Positions 1 to 6,746 of a stretch of DNA of 8,581 nt are shown here, piece after piece. Each line of letters begins with the position of its first letter. The first letter of the stretch is position 1. The position numbers and the translations under genes were made by a program. The DNA comes from Planctomycetota bacterium (GTDB taxonomy: Bacteria > Planctomycetota > PUPC01 > JACPCR01), in NCBI GenBank assembly GCA_030740295.1, contig JASLXP010001106.1:1-8581 (forward strand), given 5' to 3'. The notes under the pieces are model-generated. The model was not told where the DNA came from and did not search any database. It was given only the letters and a program-made list of their open reading frames with translations.

Positions 1-1
1 C

Positions 2-136
2 ACGCCGAATGCTCCGGTGAAGATCGAAGGACTGGCCTTCGCCAGCCCGGACGATTTCTTGATGAGATGCGGGCTCGCCGGCAACCCTCTCGGCTCGACG
101 TTTCATCTGGACAACTTTCGGCTAGGGCCGGAGTAA
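2..136 (+). CDS. C-terminal end of an unidentified plus-strand protein (5' truncated by window edge)
   Basis: A reading frame entering from the left edge stays open for 44 codons and stops with TAA at 134-136. The visible end has an alternating hydrophobic/polar pattern and finishes in FHLDNFRLGPE. A terminal 'x-D-N-h-R-h' strand like this is often seen at the end of beta-sandwich (jelly-roll, carbohydrate-binding-like) domains of secreted proteins, so an extracellular beta-rich domain is plausible. The family cannot be named from so little. It is the only gene on this strand and converges on the minus-strand cluster, with just 36 bases between the two stop codons, so it is not part of that transcription unit. 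Confidence rests on the clean open frame, its protein-like composition, and the way it ends just before the opposing gene's stop. Confidence 0.6.
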   Translation, partial: TPNAPVKIEGLAFASPDDFLMRCGLAGNPLGSTFHLDNFRLGPE

Positions 137-149
137 CTACAACGAAGCA

Positions 150-172
150 GCCGACAACTGTTAACGGCTTTT
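150..172 (+). terminator. possible weak terminator between convergent genes
   Basis: GCCG at 150-153 can pair with CGGC at 165-168. The intervening bases add only two A-T pairs after a two-by-two internal mismatch, and four T follow at 169-172. It lies 13 bases after the plus-strand stop codon, where a terminator would be expected. The stem is short and the T-run is minimal, so this is tentative. Read on the minus strand the same hairpin has no T-run. Confidence 0.3.
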
Positions 173-2359
173 CTATTCCCGAGCAAAGTCCTTTGTCGTT
201 GCCAGATGCCAGGTGTCACCTCGATCATCTGAGACGAGGATTGACAGCTCACCTGGTGGCGGGTTGTAAAAGTGATACTTCCTCTTCACGCCCTCCGTGG
301 GCCTGTAAGTTCCCGTTGGCAGGATGGGGCCGTCTTTGCCGCTCATAAACGGCTGCTCACGATCGGGCCAGGTGTGGATGTAGGATTGGTATTCATCCCT
401 GAAAACACAGATTGATGCGCTTTGCGACCAGTAGGCCAGAAAGAGCCGGTCCGTTGCCGGGTCGATAACGAGTTTGTGATAGTAGACCTTGTAGTAGGGC
501 TTGAAGGGCAGCACGAGATGCTTCGTCGGTTCCCATGGCTGGCCGGCTTTCTTACGGTGCAGAGAAAGACGGAAATAGTAACCCGGATGAGAACAGCGAG
601 TGACCGAGTAAAGGGTGTCTTCTTTATCGATGACAAGCCCCGCGTAGGACGTTCCCTTCGCCACGGAGATTGGTTCCGACCATTCGTCGATACTCCACGG
701 CTTGAGGGATGAGGTGTACATGAACGGATTATGGTGACCATTGATGATGACATGGAAGTGCCCTTTGCTGTCTACGGCGATCGAAGGCCAGTTGTGGCCG
801 TCTTCCGCATTAATGCCGCCGAAGCCGATGAGTTTCGGCGGGGAGAGTTTCCCGGTTCTGATATCGAAAGACGTGACGTAATTCGGCACACCGTCTTCCT
901 TAGTTTTGCCGGGAAGAATCTTCAATTGCCCATAGGCGATGAACACCTTCTTGCCATGCGTGATGGCCTGGCACGCCTCGCCGGAATGGGGATTGAGTGA
1001 GATGGCCTCGTCGGCCACTCTGGTCTGTTCAGGGATTTCGAGCGTGCCGTCGGCACGCTTTCGGGGAACGGTGATAAAGATCTGTGTTGGTGAGATGTAC
1101 CTGCTCAGAAGAATGACCGGCGGCCGTTTCAGGCGATCGTGATTGTGGCCGACAAACTTCTCGAAGTGAGCCGTGTAGAAAGGTAGAAGGTAAATGTCCC
1201 ATGTTCTGAGCCCGTTCCTGGAGTGCAGCAGCAGTCCCTTCCTGCTGCGCCAGTTGCTGGTGGGATCGGAAACGAAGAAGAGCATGTAGGCATCGCCATC
1301 GCCGTCGAACCGAATCGAGGGATCGTTGCCGTGCCCCATGTTGTTAATCTGCAACTCCGTGAATCCGAGTTCCTCCTGCGCATAGGCTGCCAGCATGGGG
1401 CGCAGATCCGAATAAGACCAGACGCCGTTCGAATCCACGCTCTGAACGATCGCCGAACCATACTGCAGATAGGCCCGCCCTTCGGGGCTGAAGCTGACAA
1501 AGCCTGGCTGAAAGCGCGGGTAATATCCGAACAGAGCTCTCTCAGTTTTGAAATAGGACCGATAGCGGATGGGCGCGGTGGCAGCCTTCCCACCAACAGT
1601 TTCAGGATAGGAATGATTCAGGGCGGCGGGGTCGAAATCCGGCGCACGGCTCTTCACGGGAATAGGGAATTGCTGCCGGGCCTGGCGCTTCCGAATCTGA
1701 GGCGATGTCGTGAACGCTTTGCGCTCCAGCTTCATCGCATCCAGATGCAGCACGGTGTACGGATTCGGCTGCCGATTGAAAATCTTCGTAAAGAAATAAA
1801 CGGCTTTCACACTTTGCCAGCCGGCCGGGCTGCCCAACTTCTCAAAGTCAACAAATCGAAATCGGGTTCTTTTCCAGCCCTTCCAATCAACCTGAAAAGA
1901 GATATGGTAGTAGTCCTTCCACGGCGTCTCCGCGTTTTCTGATTCCACGGCAAACGTAACTAATTCGTCAGTGGGAATCTCCGAAAAGGCCCAGAACGAA
2001 ACGCCCCTGAATTTGCCCCAGTCCTCAGGCACGTCCGTTGTATGAATGGTCGGATACCGCGAGTGCTCCGCCCATCGACCGGAAAACGCGCCACTCTTCA
2101 CATGAGTACTGGTAAGCATCATCCCGCCAGCAAGTTCTTTGAAAGGAATCGTGCGCGTGGACCACAACTGATCCTCTTCAAAAGAATCCAGCAGGTCCGG
2201 GGCCGTCCGCCACGCGCCTTCCACCTCAAAGTCCAATGCAGGAGTCTGTGAAGTATCCGGCATTAAGATTCGGCTGTTGTTGTCACGCGTTCCTATGCAG
2301 GAGAACTGCAGAACGCTGGAGACGACGACAACGATGTTTGCCAATCTATGGTGAAGCAA
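173..2359 (-). CDS. exported BNR_4-type beta-propeller protein with N-terminal carbohydrate-binding-like domain; candidate polysaccharide lyase
   Basis: Seen: with a TTG start at 2359 the product is 728 residues. It opens with MLHHR followed by a hydrophobic run (LANIVVVVSSVLQF) and a small/polar patch, which looks like a signal peptide. Residues about 56-213 form a beta-rich module containing FRGVSFWAF and WKGWKRTRF, typical of carbohydrate-binding jelly rolls. Residues about 268-673 match the BNR_4 propeller style: GHNH (404-407), DGHNWPS (520-526) and a GHH pair (541-543). Asp-box-like turns occur at 380-388 and, canonically, as SDDRGDTW near 710-717. Known: BNR_4 propellers include ulvan-lyase-type enzymes (PL24/PL25) that use His and Tyr residues. 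Inferred: cleavage or binding of an acidic polysaccharide outside the cytoplasm. The start is uncertain. The first in-frame ATG (2263) would remove the signal peptide, no Shine-Dalgarno sequence precedes either site, and frames further upstream overlap the preceding gene. It follows the GH84-like gene by 44 bases and is probably cotranscribed. A non-catalytic glycan-binding role is possible. Confidence 0.8.
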   Translation of the reverse strand: MLHHRLANIVVVVSSVLQFSCIGTRDNNSRILMPDTSQTPALDFEVEGAWRTAPDLLDSFEEDQLWSTRTIPFKELAGGMMLTSTHVKSGAFSGRWAEHSRYPTIHTTDVPEDWGKFRGVSFWAFSEIPTDELVTFAVESENAETPWKDYYHISFQVDWKGWKRTRFRFVDFEKLGSPAGWQSVKAVYFFTKIFNRQPNPYTVLHLDAMKLERKAFTTSPQIRKRQARQQFPIPVKSRAPDFDPAALNHSYPETVGGKAATAPIRYRSYFKTERALFGYYPRFQPGFVSFSPEGRAYLQYGSAIVQSVDSNGVWSYSDLRPMLAAYAQEELGFTELQINNMGHGNDPSIRFDGDGDAYMLFFVSDPTSNWRSRKGLLLHSRNGLRTWDIYLLPFYTAHFEKFVGHNHDRLKRPPVILLSRYISPTQIFITVPRKRADGTLEIPEQTRVADEAISLNPHSGEACQAITHGKKVFIAYGQLKILPGKTKEDGVPNYVTSFDIRTGKLSPPKLIGFGGINAEDGHNWPSIAVDSKGHFHVIINGHHNPFMYTSSLKPWSIDEWSEPISVAKGTSYAGLVIDKEDTLYSVTRCSHPGYYFRLSLHRKKAGQPWEPTKHLVLPFKPYYKVYYHKLVIDPATDRLFLAYWSQSASICVFRDEYQSYIHTWPDREQPFMSGKDGPILPTGTYRPTEGVKRKYHFYNPPPGELSILVSDDRGDTWHLATTKDFARE

Positions 2360-2403
2360 GAGATGATTCGCGTTGTGTGTCGATGGCTTTGGCCGGGCCG
2401 CCG

Positions 2404-5400
2404 CTAATCCTTTGCTTTCCGGACGACCGCATAATTCAGCATGAAGAACGGCGGGCCTCCGGAGCGGCCGGTGTCTACGGCATTTTCGATTCGCAAGAGC
2501 GTCTTCCGTTTCAGCGCGGTAGCAGGGATGCGAAAGGTGTGACGAGACCAGCCGAATCGGACGAAGGGATTTTCTCCCTCGAGAATCTTGGTGCCGTTCA
2601 CCGTAATGCGTATTCTGCACTTGGAGTCGGCATCGTCGTCCTGCGCGGAGACCACGAGCAGGTAGTCGCCTTCCGGGGGAAACGGCTCGACGCGGAACGC
2701 GGCCTCCATGGATGGATTGGCAGTGCGGCGGCCGTAGATCCAGGTGGCCAGGCGCTTCTCGCAGCGGTTCGCGTATTTAGACGGTCCGGCGCCGCCGATG
2801 AAATCGTAAGCGGAGAGGAAGATGTCTTTGTCTTCATTGAAGCCGACCTCCTTCTCGGCACGACGCTGTGATTCAATAGCGTCGCGCCGGTACGCGGCCA
2901 GGTCAGGAGAACGTTCCAACTGCTTCGTGAATCTGTTCACCTGTTGAACGTGCCGGTTCATGTTCGTCCATTTCATGACTGCCTTGATGTTGCGCCTTTC
3001 GACTTCCTGCCAGACCGCGTTGACGGTCGCAAGTTTCTGCTTCATCTCGGGCAGCTTCCGGGCCGCGCCGGGCGTTCTGCGCAGACCGAAGGGATCGAAA
3101 TAGGAGAGTGCACGGTTCAGCTCGATCAGCGCGGCATTCGTTTCCGGCCCCACCAGTTTGCTCGCCGCTTCTCGAATGGAACGCTCCGCGTCATAGGCTT
3201 TCGGATTCCAGCAGTAGTCCGAGCAGGCAGCGGACGCAGCCGCGTAAGCGGGCATCGAAGTGTTGAACATGTAGGTGTCGATGCTTTTGAAGAATCCGTC
3301 GTAGAACCACTCCTGCAGGCTGCGAATCGGATCGGTCACGTAGTGATAGGTAAACATGTGCGGCGCGCCGAAAGCATTCTGCCAATAGACCGGTTTTCGC
3401 TGGATGCGTTCGGTGATCCAGTTCACCATTCCAGGCGTTACTTTCGAGGACTTAACCCTCGGCCCGGTCCAGAAGATCTCGATATCCCCGGGCAGGCGTT
3501 TGCCGAGAGCGAACAGGTATTCGTCACGGGGTTCAGAATACATCGCGGGCGAGTCCGGACCCCAGTAGAAGGGCGGGCAGAACAGAATTCTCGTCTTCGG
3601 ATGTTGTTTCACGAGTTCGCGGTGGAGGCGGGTCAGCAAGTGCACGTCGGCCTCCTTCGCCGAGCCAAAGGCCTTCAGATCTTCCGGGCTGGCAGGAAAG
3701 CGGTGGTCATCGTACTTGAGACAGAAATTGCCACCGGCTTCGGCCGCAGCTTCAGCCCAACCGAGGACAACTGTGAAATCCTCTTCGTTTGCACTCCTGA
3801 TTTTCTTTTCCGCGGCAATGGGGTTGCCGCCGACATACCATTGGATACCGGCCGGAGTCATCGTCTTCCCGTAGGTCTCCAATTCTTTTTTGACGCCCTC
3901 GGCAAGCGGCTGCCGCCACGCCTGGGCCCGTTTGCCACGGTCGCGAATTGAACGGTCGTGCAGCGCCCCCTGGAAAACCGGTTTGTTGATCTTGAATGCA
4001 ATGCAGTAATGCCCGGCTTCCGGCCAGGATCCGGCGATGAAGCCGCGATTGGGATACTCCGGAAAATCGAATACCTCGACCGCGCGGACAACCGGCTTGC
4101 CCTCTTGCACGTGCACCAACTGGTTGAAGGACGCGGCCGCCCAAAGAAGACCCAGCGAATCGTGACCCTGAAGAACTGCGATGTTGCGGCCTTCAGAGAT
4201 CAAGCAGTGTATGAGGTAGCCTTGCTCGCGGGCGGGCACTTTACGGCCTTTCAGAAGCACATTTGCCTGATGCGTTTCGCCCAGAAGAATCAGCGTATCG
4301 CACTTTTCTTTCGCGGACGCGACTCTCCTCAGCTTGCCTCCGTAACGCTCAACGCGCTTCTGAATTTCTTGAATCGGCACGCTGGTCTCATCGATTCCCT
4401 TGCCGAGGAACAGTCCTGTGTCTACGAGTGAGTAGTAATCATCACGATAGGTCACCTTCTGCGGAGTCGGCAGGATCGATCCCGTGTAGAACGGCATCCG
4501 ATCCGGGTCTTCGTAGTCGGGGCCTGGTTCGGGCGGTGGAATATCGAATTTCAACGCTGGTTTCTGCTGTCTGGCTCCTTTGGGTCTTGAGATCTCCGGC
4601 GGGGCCGGTTTCGCTGGCCGTGCGTCATCAGACTCAGGAGGCTCCTCGCTTTCCTCAGGCGCGACACGCGCAGGCGATTCCTTTCCATCATTCAGAAAGA
4701 AACGGATTCGGGAACGTCCATCACTGACTGCAAGGTCTGGATATTTGTCGCCGTTCACATCGCCTACAGCCACATCATAATTCGCCGTCTTCAACACCTG
4801 TTGGCCGCCCAAAGGACGACCTTTCCTCTGAATGAACACATGGATGCGTTTCAATGATGAGTCAGAAACCACCAGGTCGGTAAGCCCGTCACGATTAAGG
4901 TCGGCAGTATCGAGACCACCCGTAATACCCTTCAACGTCAGGCTCGGTTTCGCATTGGCTCTGAATCCGACTGGCGCCTGCTGAAAGTAGATCGCAACAG
5001 ACCGTGCGCCTGACTCCCTGTCACGAACTGCGGCCACCAGATCGAGACGTCCATCACCGTTCATGTCTGCGGCCCGGACCCCGCTGGCGGGCATCGGTGT
5101 TTCAATCCGGACAAGGCTGGCGAGATCGTCCGGCAGTATCTTCTGGGTATTGAAAGGGCCGTAATAGAGTCGTATGCCTTTCGGGCTGAGGAAGATCATG
5201 TCGTTGTCGCCATCCTTGTTGAGATCGGCAATCTGAGAAAACCGGTTGTCATTTATCTCCGGGCCGTAGCAGTAACCAGACAAGAAACGATCTCCGCCGT
5301 ACCACTTTCGCCAGACCGGGCCGCACAGGAAATCCATCTTGCCGCCTCGGCTGAGCCGGCCAGCACCAACATAACGGTCGCTGTCGTTTATGTTTTTCGA

Positions 5401-5796
5401 CGCGTGGTCAACAGCCAGCCCCTCGCTTCCAAGTAACAGATGCATGACCTTCGCCGACTCCTTCACGGCCAGGTCGGTCTTGCCATCTTCATCAAAATCG
5501 CCTGCCCGCATTCCCCACGGTTGACGCATCTTTATCTGTCGGTCCGCAGGAAGCGAAAATCTGCCCTCCTTCTGAAAGAACAGCAGAACGCGATGCTTGT
5601 CGAAATCGTACTGCTCGCCTTTGACTGGCAACCGCGCCCAGGAGGACACCGCCAGATCCGTTTTCCCATCGTTATTGAAGTCGGCCAGTTCCAATTGATA
5701 GGGTGAAGATATTCCCTCCAGAACTGAACTGGGCTTATCTTCAAGGTCCGCCCACAAGGACAAACTGCACGTCATGAACAGGATTAACTTTGGCAT
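2404..5796 (-). CDS. exported FG-GAP propeller / GH20b-like / GH84-like beta-N-acetylglucosaminidase fusion with C-terminal beta-sandwich
   Basis: Seen: 1130 residues. A signal peptide covers residues 1-16 (cleavage likely after LWA). Seven FG-GAP/VCBS-type repeats occupy 39-355, followed by a Pro/Glu-rich linker (about 371-432). A GH20b-like N-domain starts at ILPTPQKV (441-448). The GH84-like barrel starts near YPNRGF (581-586) and carries the paired aspartates D696-D697 in KYDDHR, CPPFYWG (740-746), FWTGPRV (775-781), WQNAF (805-809) and DYCWNP (860-865). An alpha-helical, charged stretch (about 870-985) leads to a beta-sandwich (about 990-1127). Known: GH84 enzymes hydrolyse terminal beta-GlcNAc by substrate-assisted catalysis through an Asp pair; the family includes bacterial secreted 'hyaluronidase' and O-GlcNAcase types. 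Inferred: an exported hexosaminidase acting on a GlcNAc-containing glycan, with the propeller and C-terminal domain aiding binding. Odd points: the N-terminal FG-GAP propeller is unusual on GH84, and the usual YAPKDD-like motif is not recognisable. The ATG at 5796 is preceded by a good ribosome binding site. Confidence 0.88.
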   Translation of the reverse strand: MPKLILFMTCSLSLWADLEDKPSSVLEGISSPYQLELADFNNDGKTDLAVSSWARLPVKGEQYDFDKHRVLLFFQKEGRFSLPADRQIKMRQPWGMRAGDFDEDGKTDLAVKESAKVMHLLLGSEGLAVDHASKNINDSDRYVGAGRLSRGGKMDFLCGPVWRKWYGGDRFLSGYCYGPEINDNRFSQIADLNKDGDNDMIFLSPKGIRLYYGPFNTQKILPDDLASLVRIETPMPASGVRAADMNGDGRLDLVAAVRDRESGARSVAIYFQQAPVGFRANAKPSLTLKGITGGLDTADLNRDGLTDLVVSDSSLKRIHVFIQRKGRPLGGQQVLKTANYDVAVGDVNGDKYPDLAVSDGRSRIRFFLNDGKESPARVAPEESEEPPESDDARPAKPAPPEISRPKGARQQKPALKFDIPPPEPGPDYEDPDRMPFYTGSILPTPQKVTYRDDYYSLVDTGLFLGKGIDETSVPIQEIQKRVERYGGKLRRVASAKEKCDTLILLGETHQANVLLKGRKVPAREQGYLIHCLISEGRNIAVLQGHDSLGLLWAAASFNQLVHVQEGKPVVRAVEVFDFPEYPNRGFIAGSWPEAGHYCIAFKINKPVFQGALHDRSIRDRGKRAQAWRQPLAEGVKKELETYGKTMTPAGIQWYVGGNPIAAEKKIRSANEEDFTVVLGWAEAAAEAGGNFCLKYDDHRFPASPEDLKAFGSAKEADVHLLTRLHRELVKQHPKTRILFCPPFYWGPDSPAMYSEPRDEYLFALGKRLPGDIEIFWTGPRVKSSKVTPGMVNWITERIQRKPVYWQNAFGAPHMFTYHYVTDPIRSLQEWFYDGFFKSIDTYMFNTSMPAYAAASAACSDYCWNPKAYDAERSIREAASKLVGPETNAALIELNRALSYFDPFGLRRTPGAARKLPEMKQKLATVNAVWQEVERRNIKAVMKWTNMNRHVQQVNRFTKQLERSPDLAAYRRDAIESQRRAEKEVGFNEDKDIFLSAYDFIGGAGPSKYANRCEKRLATWIYGRRTANPSMEAAFRVEPFPPEGDYLLVVSAQDDDADSKCRIRITVNGTKILEGENPFVRFGWSRHTFRIPATALKRKTLLRIENAVDTGRSGGPPFFMLNYAVVRKAKD
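4732..5682 (-). repeat. seven FG-GAP/VCBS calcium-loop repeats coded within the GH84-like gene
   Basis: Ten-residue loops of the form D-x-N-x-D-G-x-x-D-L occur at residues 39-48, 100-109, 147-156, 191-200, 244-253, 299-308 and 346-355. The third is degenerate (RLSRGGKMDF, with its first two calcium aspartates lost) and the seventh has Lys for Gly. Spacing of roughly 45-60 residues and a count of seven fit a complete integrin-alpha-like seven-bladed propeller. In such propellers these loops bind calcium. Function here (adhesion, glycan or surface binding) is inference. Confidence 0.85.
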
Positions 5797-5802
5797 GTCT
5801 TA

Positions 5803-5808
5803 CCACCT
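5803..5808 (-). promoter_or_regulatory. ribosome binding site of the FG-GAP/GH84-like gene
   Basis: On the minus strand AGGTGG lies six bases upstream of the ATG at 5796, the best Shine-Dalgarno match of any start in the window. It supports this start over the next Met codon seven residues in, which would shorten the signal peptide. It sits in the 89-base gap after the phosphatase-fold gene (5797-5885), the largest gap in the cluster. I see no convincing -35/-10 promoter or terminator there. Confidence 0.65.
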
Positions 5809-5885
5809 TTCGAGGATTTGCCCGGCTCTTGTGTCGTCTTCTCCGTCCAGTTCACGCGACCTTTATGAAGATTGGTTCTGAGCTC

Positions 5886-6740
5886 TCAGGCAACATCAAT
5901 CTCAGCGTAAACCGCGTAATGGTCGCTCGGCCAGATGTCGTCTGCCGGCTGATTGAGAACGACGCGGCATTTGCGGAACTGAGCGTACTGCGAGTAATCG
6001 TGCGGTGAGCCGAGAAAGATGTAATCAATTCGGCGAGCATGATTCGGTTGTCGGATCACCCTCCTGATAATCGAATCGGCGAAAGCGTTTTCGTGGGTCC
6101 AGGTATGGCCCGGAGATCCGTCACCTGCCTGCGCCCATGCATCAAGGAGATGCGTACTCTTACCGCGCAGGGACTGTTTGCCGCTGAGGAAACGGATGCT
6201 AGCGCTGTCGGGTGTAGCATCAAAGTCGCCCGCCACGACGACCGGGAACCCATCTCTCACTCGATGCCTTTCGATCATCCGTGCAAGTTCGATGGCTTGA
6301 AGCTCTCGTTCAAGCTCCCGATTGAGTTCCCAGGATGGTTTCGAGTTAACGAAAAGCAACGGTCCAATAGGTTCAGGCGCGTCCACCCGCACGGCCATCG
6401 CCGCCAGCGGATACGACTGTGCATTGGGCGTGACTTGAAAGGAGAGGAACTCAACAAACTCAAATGGCCATCGGCTGGCGAGGCAATTGGCGTTGTTGCC
6501 TTGAGCATCGCTCACCTCGAATTGATGGAGGATGTGATAGTCCATTCCGCCGAGGATATCTGCAACCTGATGCCTGCCTTCCTCATGCCCGGCTTCCTGA
6601 AACGCCAGCAAATCAGGAGACAACTGAGTGATTCCCTCCCTCATGAGTTCATTCCGTTTTTCACAGGACTCAGCAAACCCCCATATGTTCATCGTGAACA
6701 CGCGAAGTGGCCGGTCTTTCGAAAGTAAGTTCTCAGACAT
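5886..6740 (-). CDS. endonuclease/exonuclease/phosphatase (EEP) superfamily protein with an altered catalytic His position
   Basis: Seen: 284 residues, usual length for a single-domain EEP protein, with no signal peptide or membrane segment. Family motifs in order: FTMNIWG (15-21, Asn18), FQE (47-49, metal-binding Glu49), GDFDATPDS (171-179), RRIDYIF (236-242) and PSDHYAV (271-277). Known: this fold uses Asn/Asp/Glu metal ligands and a His pair to hydrolyse phosphodiesters or phosphomonoesters; substrates range from DNA to lipid head groups and inositol phosphates, so the fold does not give a substrate. Odd: the segment where a His is expected (THL or NHK in relatives) reads VNSKPSW (131-137), so Ser133/Lys134 replace it, while the SDH His274 is kept. 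The start is six bases downstream of the enolase-like stop codon, implying cotranscription and probably coupled translation. Its role among glycan genes is unknown; a phosphodiesterase acting on a phosphorylated intermediate is only a guess. Confidence 0.85.
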   Translation of the reverse strand: MSENLLSKDRPLRVFTMNIWGFAESCEKRNELMREGITQLSPDLLAFQEAGHEEGRHQVADILGGMDYHILHQFEVSDAQGNNANCLASRWPFEFVEFLSFQVTPNAQSYPLAAMAVRVDAPEPIGPLLFVNSKPSWELNRELERELQAIELARMIERHRVRDGFPVVVAGDFDATPDSASIRFLSGKQSLRGKSTHLLDAWAQAGDGSPGHTWTHENAFADSIIRRVIRQPNHARRIDYIFLGSPHDYSQYAQFRKCRVVLNQPADDIWPSDHYAVYAEIDVA

Positions 6741-6746
6741 CCTTGA

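Noticed and set aside
1223..1942. Plus-strand open frame (239 codons) opposite the BNR_4 gene
   Set aside because: Antisense shadow of a gene whose motifs are well conserved; no recognisable domain or ribosome binding site.
2360..2620. Longer N-terminus for the BNR_4 protein, starting inside the preceding gene
   Set aside because: It would overlap the GH84-like gene by more than 200 bases; the extra residues are Arg/His-rich with no domain-like pattern, and the signal peptide would become internal.
2944..3951. Long plus-strand open frame (335 codons) opposite the GH84-like gene
   Set aside because: It lies wholly antisense to a gene with clear domains and signal peptide; the predicted residues show no family motif and the Arg/Gly/His-rich composition is typical of a shadow frame in GC-rich DNA.
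4501..4686. Pro/Glu-rich stretch as a low-complexity DNA repeat or frameshift scar
   Set aside because: The frame is continuous and the composition suits a flexible interdomain linker; no tandem DNA repeat unit is visible.
5797..5885. Promoter or riboswitch in the 89-base gap before the GH84-like gene
   Set aside because: Apart from the ribosome binding site I found no convincing -35/-10 pair, operator palindrome or stable hairpin; an internal promoter remains possible but unsupported.
6039..6728. Plus-strand open frame (229 codons) opposite the EEP gene
   Set aside because: Antisense to a complete EEP gene with all motifs in order; composition is that of a shadow frame.
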